A stretch of 64,000 nt of DNA from Strigamia acuminata. Its lineage: Eukaryota; Arthropoda; Chilopoda; Geophilomorpha; Linotaeniidae. Position 1 is the stretch's first letter. Each line of letters opens with the position of its first letter. The stretch spans positions 6,014,001 through 6,078,000 of the forward strand of contig OX442319.1 in NCBI GenBank assembly GCA_949358305.1, given 5' to 3'. Position numbers and translations under genes: made by a program. Below the pieces are notes generated by a model, which saw only the letters and a program-made list of their open reading frames with translations, searched no databases and was not told the origin of the DNA. Positions 54,282-63,601 of this stretch are shown in pieces.

Positions 54282-55283
54282 ATGGATGCGAAATTCCAGA
54301 TAGTTCGCGATACACTGACTCTAATGAACTTTGTACTGCATGTGGATCTCGATGTGGATGCACCTGAAATCACCGTGCACGATTGGCAAGATGCCATGCA
54401 AGAAATTGTCATAAAATTACACTATTTGACTTCGGAAATATCGCAAGCCATTGCTGACATAAACGTCGCACTGAAACAATTACAAGCAGCACAGGCAATG
54501 TTACCACCGAGCCAACAACAACAAATTGACGCGTCCAAGACCAAACAACCCGATTGGAACCGTAGGAAAATAGATAAAGTGTGGCGTGTAATGAACCAGC
54601 TGTGCAATGGACGGGTATCGGACGCAGATGCGAAAGATTTGAAACGTTTCCTGCTACAATTTGCCGACGAAGTACTCAATTTGACCGTAGCAAAAGCGCA
54701 AGCTATTGCCGAGAGAGACACCGTGCTGCAACAACTGCAAGTAGTTCGGTCAAAGTTGACGCCGTCGAGACAACAACAACTACAAATTGGTGCGTTTGCG
54801 TTCCAGCAACAATCACTAATTAACCAATTTGGAAAGTACTGGGAAACACAACAGCAGGCGTTAAACGTGCAATGGAGGAGAAATTTGTTAAAGACTACAC
54901 CACCATCCACCAAAGGTGCAGACCAAGTACAGCTTCGTGCGTTTATGTTGGAGCTATATGGACTTACTGACAACTTCCAAGAGAGCTGGCGAAGACAGCA
55001 GGATTCGTTAAACCAGCTGGTGGGCAAAAATGTGGCGAATATGTCATCACCAGTACCGCAATCGACGGCAGGTGGTACACCAAACACACTCGCAGCAGCA
55101 GATGTTGTGGAAAATCGGTCAACGGAGAAACAACGCTTACTGGCAAAGATGGTTGAGCTAACCAATGAACTCCAAGAAACGTTATATGACTTACAAGTAA
55201 ACCCGTTGGACGAGGACGAAGCAAACGAATTGATGCAGCGGGCGAGAAACAGAAAGAAAACCGAGGAAACAAAACCACGATAG
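54282..55283 (+). CDS. Gln-rich repeated helical protein, unit D, divergent form
   Basis: It is a single-exon 333-residue protein starting MDAKFQIVRDTLTLMNFVLH. The two N-terminal repeats are recognisable (VLHVDLDVDAPEITVHDWQ; WRVMNQLCNGRVSDADAKDL, with FADEVLNL). The coiled-coil segment is duplicated: FAFQQQSLINQFGKYWETQQ and, 40 residues later, FMLELYGLTDNFQESWRRQQ. The C-terminus is Glu/Leu-rich then Arg/Lys-rich (NPLDEDEANELMQRARN). It is the most diverged of the four copies and lacks a divergent CxxC partner. No known family recognised. Confidence 0.66.
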   Translation: MDAKFQIVRDTLTLMNFVLHVDLDVDAPEITVHDWQDAMQEIVIKLHYLTSEISQAIADINVALKQLQAAQAMLPPSQQQQIDASKTKQPDWNRRKIDKVWRVMNQLCNGRVSDADAKDLKRFLLQFADEVLNLTVAKAQAIAERDTVLQQLQVVRSKLTPSRQQQLQIGAFAFQQQSLINQFGKYWETQQQALNVQWRRNLLKTTPPSTKGADQVQLRAFMLELYGLTDNFQESWRRQQDSLNQLVGKNVANMSSPVPQSTAGGTPNTLAAADVVENRSTEKQRLLAKMVELTNELQETLYDLQVNPLDEDEANELMQRARNRKKTEETKPR

Positions 55284-55637
55284 TAGATGGACCAACGAAA
55301 CAAAGCGGAATTGTACTCAAATTGTGCTAAACACTGTAAAATCTGTCATTCTTTTTCATTTTTGTTTCGGGGGCGCATAAATCTCCCGCGATCTCAACTA
55401 TCCGTAATTTTTGATAAATAAAATGAATTAAATTTACAACGCAGTCCCCAACTGATTTATCCATTGGGATACACAAACAATGCAAACAAAACAAAGACGA
55501 AATTGCAAAGAATAGCCCGAGTTGGCGCGCATTGTAATAATGAAAACCCCAAAAATGGATTCCAAAAGTAATCTGAAATAAAAGGAAGTTTACTCAGCCC
55601 CGAAATCGCGTACAAGTAAAAAACCTTAATTAAAAGA
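55284..55637. other. Intergenic region before BTB-Kelch 2
   Basis: It contains the conserved unit 3' flank (TAAATCTCCCGCGATCTCAA) and then the 5' flank of the BTB-Kelch gene. Nothing else is recognisable. Confidence 0.5.
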
Positions 55638-58600
55638 ATGGCGGTCGACGCTTCTTTAGACTACATCACCTACCTGGGCGTCTCAATGAACGCTATGCGC
55701 CTGCGAAGCAAATTCATCGACACCGTCCTAAAATGCGGCAACAAACGTCTCCCCGCACATCGCCTCGTCCTGTGCTGCCGGAGCCCGTTTTTCCAAGAAA
55801 TCCTCGTGCGCGACGTGGCCGTCAACCGGGACACGACGAGCGTCGTCGACCTGGAGGACGTGGACGCGTACGTGATGGAACCTCTGATGGAATACATGTA
55901 CCTGGGCATCATAAACAACATGATCGACATCCCGCCCTTGAATTTCCCCAAACTACTGAGCGCTGCCGACGCGCTCAAGATTTTCGGCGCCGTGTCGTAC
56001 CTGGCCAGCGTCTGGCTCCACCACCGCACCCCCGAGTCGGTGGGCATCATCTGGAAGTGGGCGCTCGAATCGAACCACAAACAAGTGGAACAAGAGATTA
56101 TCGGATACATAGTGAGACACATTCATCAGATGAGCAGCCGGTACGAATTCCTGTGTCTGACGCCGGCGCAGATGACGTCGGTGTTGGCGGACCCGGCTAC
56201 GGCGCAGAGGGAACCGCAGGACGTGGTCATGGCCGCGATTATCAATTGGGTGGAGGTGAATCCTGGCAAGCGACGGGAGTACTTCCAGAACCTCATGTCG
56301 TTCGTGGCCATTCATAAGTTGTCGGATGACTACGTGCAGTTTCTGTTTAATTCGGAATCGCTCATGCAGCTGGATCCGGATTTCAAGTCCAAGGCGATGA
56401 AGTGCAAGAATTTTAGTAATAAAAGCAATCGGTTGCGCGCTACGTGTCTGCCGTGCGCTCAGTACACGGGATCGGGCGATCAAACGATGTCGCCGCTCTC
56501 GTCTGTTCATAGTAATATCGATGTTCCGATGCAGGATGTGAGTAATTCGACCGTGACTAGAAGCATGTCTCTTCTGGCGAGCTACAGCAAGACTGAAGAG
56601 ATGAGATCATCAACACTGAATGTACGAAAGTCAAAACCGCCAAATCATTATCGCCGATGTCTTACGGCAAAGCCGCTACAGCCAATGCAAAGGGCGCCAA
56701 TGGAAAGAACAGCAAATAATCGAAAATGATCAGGAAACGACCGAAAATGACCGAAAACGACCAGAAAACGACCTAAACTGACCGAAAATGACCAGAAAAC
56801 GACCTAAACTGACCGAAAATGACCAGAAAACGACCTACACTGACCGAAAATGGCCGAATACATAACGGAAACGACCAAAAACGACCTACAATGGCAGAAA
56901 ATAACCGAAAACGTACCGAAAAATACTTGAAAACGACCTAAAATGGCAGAAAATAACCCAAAACGTACGATAAAGACAAAAAACGACGTAAAATTTTGTC
57001 ATTTTTGGTTTTTTTTATCATTTCCGTTAAGTTTTCGGTACGTTTTCAATCATTTTACGTCGTTTTCGTTACTTTGCCGTACGTTTTCGATTATTTTCTG
57101 TCATTTTAGTTACTTTGCCGTACGTTTGCGATTATTTTCTGTCATTTTAGTACGTTTTTTGTCGTTTCCGTTACGTTTTCGGTCATTTTCTCTCAGTTTA
57201 GGTCATTTTAGGTCATTTGCTGTTGTTTCCATTGGCGCCCCTTGCATTGGCGGTAGCGGCTTTGCTGTAACGCATTGGCGGTAATGGTTTGGCGGTTTTG
57301 CATTGACGGTGTGTGACCAGCCACGCAGAAATCGTGTTACACTTTAATTATTTGATGTTTATTTTTTTAAATATTTAATTTGTATAGAAAACAATTCAAG
57401 CCAGTAAACGAGATACGTCGCTCGCATCACCCACATCGCATCACACTTGTTACTACACGAAATGGCAGTTGCTGCAGCAGCAAATCAGAAACAACTGCAC
57501 TTCTCTCATGTTTGACTTCAGACAAGCGATCAATATTGTGGAGAAGCAGACTATCATGGTTGTCGGTAGGGATGACATGAATCGTTTAGTCGTGCACATC
57601 TACATCCCGGAGAAAAAGACTTGGTCACTGTCGCACGAGGTTTAATATTCAAACCAAATTGGTCAAACAATTTATTCATTTATTTTTAATTTCGTAGATT
57701 AAAATTCATCCGGACCGTGACCAAATGGCTTACGCTTTCTACAACGGCAAACTATTTTTAATTGGTGGAATGGACATGTTCCAGAGGTTCCAACCGGACG
57801 TCAACATATTTGACGTGTTGACGCAGACGGTGAAAGAAGGTCCACAGATGCGAGTGTGCAGGACAAAAGCATCGGTCGGTTGTGACGGGAGAATAGCGTA
57901 TGTTGTCGGCGGGTTAAACCGCTTCGACAACTGGATGACACACGTGGAATGTCTGGACATGGGTTCCGAACTGTGGGGCATTATTCCGTCCATGAAGGAG
58001 AAACGAGAAACGCCCGGCGTCGTGGCTGTTAATGGAGAACTCTTTATTGTCAGCGGATTCACCAACAGATGCGAAAAATACGACCCGTATTTGGAGTGCT
58101 GGAAGGAAGTGGTACCAATGCCCGAATTTTTCAGGTTAAAATTGAATTTTGCATTGTAAAAGGCACTTTTTTTGTCTAAAAATGCACTTTTTTTGTTTAA
58201 AAATGCCCTTTTGTGTCTAAAAATTAACTTTTTTTGTCTAAAGATGCACTTTTTTGTCTAAAAATTAACTTTTTTGTCTAAAAATGCATTTTTATTTAAA
58301 AATGCACTTTTTTTGTCTGAAAATGCATTTTTTTGGTCTAAAAATTAACTTTTTTTGTCTAAAAATTAACTTTTATGTCTAAAAATGCATTTTTGTCTAA
58401 AAATGCACTTTTTTTGTTTATAAATAAACTTTTTTTGTCTATAAATGAACTTTTTTTGTCTAAAAATGAACCTTTTTTGTCTAAAAATGCACTTTTTTGT
58501 TTAAAAATGCACTTTTTTTGTCTAAAAATGCACTTTTTTTGTCTAAAAATGCACTTTTTTTGTCTAAAAATGCACTTTTTTTGTCTAAAAATGCACTTTT

Positions 58601-59103
58601 TTTGTCTAAAAATGCACTTTTTTTTGTCTAAAAATGCGCTTTTTTGTCTATAAATGCACTTTCTGGCATTACACATTTGATTCCAACTTTAATTTGGTCG
58701 AAATCAATAATTTAATTTTACATTTTGAATCTATTTTAGCCAAACCACTGTTTTTTGCTGCGAGTTCGAAGGAAAACTGTACGCTTTTCGGTACTTCAAA
58801 CCGGACCGAGTTTGCTGCCTGGACGTGACAAAAAACGTGTGGACTGTTTTCCGCAGCATGGGCACTCCGCCAGATCGGATTGTTTGTATGATGAACATTG
58901 GAAATGAGTTTTGGACTATGGATCAGTTAGGAAAGTTGTACGTGTACGACGCGACGATCAACCTTTGGTCTAGTTGCTTCGTCGTCCCGAAAAGCCTAAC
59001 CAGGCCGATGAAAATATTCGCTCTAAACGCAGAAGACTTAAAGGAAGCCGAGAAATCCTGCACTGCCACCGCCACCGCTACCGGCACCGACACCATTCCC
59101 TAA
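55638..59103 (+). CDS. BTB-BACK-Kelch protein (KLHL type), second gene
   Basis: Exons 55638-56537, 57478-57639, 57698-58134 and 58740-59103 join in phase to 620 residues. Such proteins typically recruit substrates to Cullin-3 ubiquitin ligases. BTB (about 20-125) has RLPAHRLVLCCRSPFFQEIL and YMYLGIINNM; BACK (about 130-250) has QEIIGYIVRHIHQMSS and DVVMAAIINWV; Kelch repeats (about 330-620) have LFLIGGMDMF, IAYVVGGLNRFDNW and LFIVSGFTNR. The end is Thr/Ala-rich (ATATATGTDT). The 56537 donor is GTGAGT; the 57478 acceptor is my best phase-compatible choice and less certain. Read without splicing, exon 1 stays open to 56729. It is not closely similar to the BTB-Kelch gene at 12036. Exon 1 is notably GC-rich. 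Confidence 0.83.
56628..57310. mobile_element. Foldback (long inverted repeat) element in BTB-Kelch 2 intron 1
   Basis: The left arm (TCAAAACCGCCAAATCATTA, GGCAAAGCCGCTACAGCCAA, GGCGCCAATGGAA, ACAGCAAATGA) is repeated inverted at 57215-57300. Between them (GACCGAAAA)-type repeats run in one direction to about 56990 and in the opposite direction to about 57200. The whole would fold into a hairpin of about 300 bp. Confidence 0.82.
58160..58665. repeat. ~22 bp minisatellite, BTB-Kelch 2 intron 3
   Basis: About 22 copies of TTTTTTTGTCTAAAAATGCAC, with AATTAAC and AATGAAC variants at the left. Open frames across it are artefacts. Confidence 0.93.
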
Positions 59104-59542
59104 AACCCTGTTTCCCAACCAACATTTCCAATTCTGTAACATAAAATATTATTAAATTAATTAAAAATAAAAATAATTATTTTAAAAATTTAAACACAGT
59201 CGAAATTCATTTTCAAACAATTTTAATGTTGGCATCTGCCACCAGTGCACGATGCGCCGTGCAGTGAAGCCTATTTGTTTACAATTAAACCCAATGACGT
59301 TAGCGCCAAACAAGGAGCAATAAACGGTGCATTGTTACCACGGGCCGCCGCATTGTATCGTTCCCCCTAGCGGTGAATGTGAATCGAGTGGCTTAGAAGA
59401 TTCTCTTGAGGAATGGAGCGTTTAAACAAAATCTGTGTGTGTGAAGGCAAAATGTGATAAAAACGATGACAATCGCGAGGAAATAAAAGGCAAGACACGA
59501 GGAGACTTGTTCCGAACGAGCGAATGAAATGCGCCGTATAAA
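59104..59542. promoter_or_regulatory. Intergenic/5' region of the membrane-anchored protein
   Basis: AT-rich up to about 59220, then GC-richer sequence up to the ATG. No distinct motif is recognised. Confidence 0.4.
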
Positions 59543-60661
59543 ATGACAATTTGGTCGGCAGCTTCATCCGTCACGTCATGTCCCGCATTGCTCTCCTCGT
59601 CGGGCTCGTCCAAGACACAGCACGCGAACCAACAGCGGCGGTCGTCCAAGCGCATCGTACCCAGGACCAAAGTCCGCGACCTGGTGGACAGTTCGACCGA
59701 CGAGTTCTCCAGTCGCGAGAACCTGACTAAGACCCCGACGCTGCGCCCGCCCAAGAAATACGTGCCTCGCTACATCACCAACAACGCCTCGCCCTTGACC
59801 ATCACCTCGCGCAACACGCTCAACTCGAACGGCGTGTCCAGCAACTCCAACATATCGACCATCTCCAAGGGCTCGAGTTTCGTCACGGCCGTCGAATCCG
59901 ACTGCCTGTCGCGGCGGCTCCCCGGCAATTGTCCGCGCATCGGCGACAAGAAATGCAAAGATAAAGTCAAAGCGGAAGGCGACATGAAGCAATTTCCTCT
60001 GCAGGCACCGCCGGCGCCGCCGCCGCCGCCGCAGCCGCCTCCGCAGCAACTGTTCCAGTTACCCGGGTGCAACATGCTGAAAAGAACCGCGTCGATCGGC
60101 TCGAATCTGTCCAAGTCGACCGGAGGCCTGCTCATCTTGCCGCGGATGTCGATCGAGAGCATGACGACCAACGAGATGCTGCATCTGGCCGAAGAGCAGA
60201 CGGCGATCAGCGACAAGTCGCCGTGGCATAATCCGCAGACCGTACTGGACGGAATCGCGTCCGAGTCGCCGCGGCGGATGGCTCGCACGAAGAGCTTACA
60301 AACGATTAAAAGTTTGCAGGCGAAGAATCACCAGGAGCGGAAGATACAGTTCGGAAAGAATATTCTCCAGTTTCGTCCGCCGAGCAGGATAGACGTGAAC
60401 AAGACGCTTCCGATGTCGCTCGGCAAGAACGCGTGCATCCACCGCAAGCCGAGCGTGAACACCAGCCAGCCGTCGACGTCGACGCTCGGACTGTGCGCCA
60501 GTAATTTAAATAACAGTAGTCCCGTGGCTCGTAGCGGGCAGGCGAATAATTTGAAACAAGCGGAAAGTGTTATTTTGACTGTCTTGCAGATATTGTATTT
60601 CTATGGCACTTTCTTTTTGGGATTCGGGCTTCTACTTGTTGCGTACTATCTCCACGATTAA
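59543..60661 (+). CDS. Unrecognised Ser/Pro-rich protein with C-terminal membrane anchor
   Basis: Intronless, 372 residues, GC-rich against an AT-rich background. The N-terminal ~330 residues are predicted disordered: Ser/Thr-rich, an RRSSKRIVPRTK basic patch, a proline run (APPAPPPPPQPPPQQ, about 153-168) and an ARTKSLQTIKSLQAK segment. One strong hydrophobic helix near the C-terminus (ILTVLQILYFYGTFFLGFGL, about 344-368) ends four residues from the stop, so it looks tail-anchored with a cytosolic N-terminus. Codon use and length suggest a real gene. The family is unknown to me. AATAAA follows at about 60724. Confidence 0.65.
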   Translation: MTIWSAASSVTSCPALLSSSGSSKTQHANQQRRSSKRIVPRTKVRDLVDSSTDEFSSRENLTKTPTLRPPKKYVPRYITNNASPLTITSRNTLNSNGVSSNSNISTISKGSSFVTAVESDCLSRRLPGNCPRIGDKKCKDKVKAEGDMKQFPLQAPPAPPPPPQPPPQQLFQLPGCNMLKRTASIGSNLSKSTGGLLILPRMSIESMTTNEMLHLAEEQTAISDKSPWHNPQTVLDGIASESPRRMARTKSLQTIKSLQAKNHQERKIQFGKNILQFRPPSRIDVNKTLPMSLGKNACIHRKPSVNTSQPSTSTLGLCASNLNNSSPVARSGQANNLKQAESVILTVLQILYFYGTFFLGFGLLLVAYYLHD

Positions 60662-60922
60662 AATGATGAAAAATAAACTAGTATTGTTTGTCCTCGATTG
60701 TATCTGTGAAAATTTCGATAGCGAAATAAAAACATCAGTAAAGTCAACTATGCCTACTTCTAGTTTTTACGTAATAAAACACCTAAAAAAAAACATAAAT
60801 AATTCTGATAAATAAAAATTAAATCCAAATAATATTCTTATTTTTATTATTTTCTGGTGACTACCGGGTCACCACAAAATAACATATAAAACGGTGAGGT
60901 CAAGTTAAATTAAAGCCTTTAT

Positions 60923-62181
60923 TTACACACGGTGGACAATCTGCAAATTCAAGTTTTTGCGTTTAACATGATCGTTAATTACATCATAACCTAAATAGTC
61001 AATATTATTACACATGCAGATTTTTAACAATTTCAACGGATTTTGTACGTCCAACAATTTTATGATGGAAGCAGAAGTAACCAAGGGGCAATTACAAAAT
61101 ACTAAAGTTTGTAGCGCATTCAACTTTGCAAGTTCTAAAATCCAATTCTCCTAAACGTCTAGATTGTAACAATAACGTTTCCAATTGTTGTTCTATAACG
61201 ACTGCATTGTTACACCACAAATTCAGACGACGAAGGTTTTGCAATGGAGCATAAACGGTATCGATCGCCTTCATTGAAAAATGTACACTCACGCAATGAT
61301 AACGTCTCTAACATCGGCCAAGCGCGACCAATAAGTCTAATATTCACCAGTGTACAATCCCACAGACTGAGATATTTCAATCCTTGTGGCCACATTACAA
61401 TATTAAAATCCAAATGTCCAAAATCTTTGCATACCAAGTGTCTTAAATTTGGAAAATTTGTCGTCAGGGTAGGGATATGTTCGATACTCCTCACTGTAAC
61501 ACTTTTGATGGAATAAGTGTTTCCAGACGACAGTTTGACTAACTCTCTAAGTATTTTGTGCCAATGAGTATGTACAAACTGTTCTAAAAGTGGCAGTTGG
61601 TTGAGAACGAACAAATACTCCTCGGGCGTGGTGCTAAAATCAGTTGATAAAATATTTAAAGAATTGAGCTTGATGCAACAGCATAATGACCGCAGCCCAA
61701 TGTCAGTAAGCTTTGAGCAATCCATCAAGCTCAGCTCTTTCATCAGTGGACAATTCTGTCCGATTACAGCAGCAATTTCATCCGTGCATCGACTCGAAAG
61801 GTCTAAATGTTGAAGTTTCGGTAAATTTTGCAGCAATTTGATAATGGATTCAGTTGGCAGTATTGAAGCGTTATCGTTTCCTGCCAAGTTTAAACGCACA
61901 AGGTTTTTACAAGTTCGGCCAATTTTATCGAATAGAGCAGTCTTGGAAATATCAAACAGACGCAAATGGTGTAGTGACATGGCGCCAGGATGAATGAATG
62001 TTTTTGAAGGCAAACTGCCATTGGTATTTGCTAATTTCAAGCACAATCTTTCATATATGTTATTCAAGAACACGGGTGGTTGACTTGCTAGTTGATCTTG
62101 GATATTTTGCTCCTGAAATCGAGTAGTCACCACTTCCAAACACAAGCGTTCCAAACTCGAAGCTGATTTAGTGCGAGGCAT
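60923..62181 (-). pseudogene. Leucine-rich-repeat (RNI/AMN1-like) gene with two frameshifts
   Basis: The first frame runs from ATG 62181 to 61210 (323 residues) with repeats such as LVRLNLAGND, LQHLDLSSRC, MKELSLMDCSKLTDIGLRSL and LKYLSLWDC. The repeat pattern then continues in a second frame (LQNLRRLNLWCNNAV, about 61230-61150) and in a third (LQTLVFCNCPLVTSASIIKL, 61120-60923). No GT-AG intron fits either switch, so there are two small indels or assembly errors. LRRs of this type occur in F-box and ZYG11/ZER1 substrate receptors; no F-box is visible. About 420 residues in total if repaired. Confidence 0.65.
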
Positions 62182-62200
62182 GTCGACTGTACGGGTCGGA

Positions 62201-62445
62201 TGTTACAAATAGCTCGATCCAACAAATACAGTACAACGTTCAACAGGGTTAATGATTACAAGTGATATAATCTATAAATTACAATACATACAATACATAG
62301 CCGTGATTGGCTATTACACTGAACGTCTAATGGACGTAGTACAGAATCTTGTATTATGGTTTCTTCAACAAGGGCGTCAATGCGCGCGATACGTTCCAGC
62401 GCCTCCTGGTGACGTATTGGCGGCCGAAGAACACAATGTCCAACA
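62201..62445 (-). mobile_element. Solo LTR related to the gag-only element
   Basis: TGTTAC...CCAACA ends, 245 bp. It aligns with the 216 bp LTRs through GTGATTGGCTATTACACTGA and GACGTATTGGCGGCCGA but is clearly diverged. No matching target duplication is visible (left TCGGA, right AGTGA). It sits 20 bp upstream of the LRR gene start. Confidence 0.75.
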
Positions 62446-62475
62446 AGTGATACAAGGCTGAAACAAATTCTTTAT

Positions 62476-62615
62476 ACAGGGTGTCCCAAAAGTCTGGACC
62501 CCCCAAATATTTCCTGAGCAATTGCATCTAGGGCAACTTTGATGAAGCGGAAGTTGGGTGAGAGCAATCCAATAATGTCATCAAATTTGACCTTAAAGGC
62601 CATTTTCAACGTATT
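62476..62615. repeat. Dispersed repeat copy (first copy at 12680-12835)
   Basis: GGGTGTCCCAAAAGTCTGGA followed by CCCCCCAAATATTTCCTGAG and CAACTTTGATGAAGCGGAAG. It matches the copy in the first BTB-Kelch intron except for a short deletion (TATCGTATAGGAAG-type segment). Confidence 0.7.
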
Positions 62616-63601
62616 GTTTATACGAAGTTGACAAGAACATTATACTGGACGTTATTGTGACATTATTGTTGGCAATCAATATTGTTCATTTTATTTTTCT
62701 CAAAGACCACTTTTCTGTGTCAACTTTTTGCTTGTGTTATAAATTGAATAGCATGAGAGTAATTTGCTTCGTTTTTATTAATTAATTAATTATTTGAATT
62801 CTTAGTCAATAAATGCTGTTTTTTCAGCGCGCCACGGTCGACATCGTTTGAAACTCGGTTTAATTTCGCACCATCAGAATATTTAGACGTTTATTTATTC
62901 TAGATATTTCGAAAATTCGCTTTTGCTGAAATTGTTGCGCATAAAAAAGTCAAAACTACAACAAATTTTCATAAATCTGTATTATAAACAATCAAATACA
63001 CACTTAAATAATACAACGCATTAAAACATTAAAAGATGCTACCATAAACTCAGTTCTTCAAAATTTCACTAAAAAAAATCAATTTGTACACTTCCTGTTG
63101 AAATTTTCACAAAACATGTACAGCTTTAAAAAACAAAACAATAAAAAAACAAAAAAAAGAACCTCCATTATAAAAATCCTGACAAAATAAAAATTAAACA
63201 AAATAAAACAAAATAAAACAAAATAAAACTCCTCCTCCTCCTCCCGTTTAACGTCTTAAAGACAAATCCTTCCTGCAATACTCAATAACATCACCACATT
63301 TACAAAAATAGATATAATAATCACGTAATAATAATAAATATACCCACATTTTGCATGTAACTGACAGATACAAAACAAAATACAGAAATAATCAACAAAT
63401 TTCTTTTCATCTCTAATAAATTTTTGATAATAAAACAAAAAAAAAATCCACTACAAAATAATGACACAAAACAATCCTACAAAAAATCTGTTGCACAGAA
63501 AACCAAACATTATTTACACAACACCCCAAAACACACCCATCACCATCAAATGGCTCTATCACAAACTCAATGCACGGGAATGCAACTTGTCAATCACATT
63601 T
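62616..63601. other. 3' flank of the RING-protein gene
   Basis: Very AT-rich sequence downstream of the RNF139/145-like stop, probably its 3' UTR in part. It contains AAAATAAAAC and CTCCTC simple repeats near 63180-63245. No separate gene is seen. Confidence 0.5.

Noticed and set aside
297-58665. CRISPR arrays among the regular short repeats
   Set aside because: Units are contiguous without unique spacers and the genome is clearly eukaryotic.
59576-60288. Minus-strand ORFs opposite the tail-anchored protein
   Set aside because: GC-rich shadow frames with no domain; the plus-strand frame has the membrane anchor and a sensible start.
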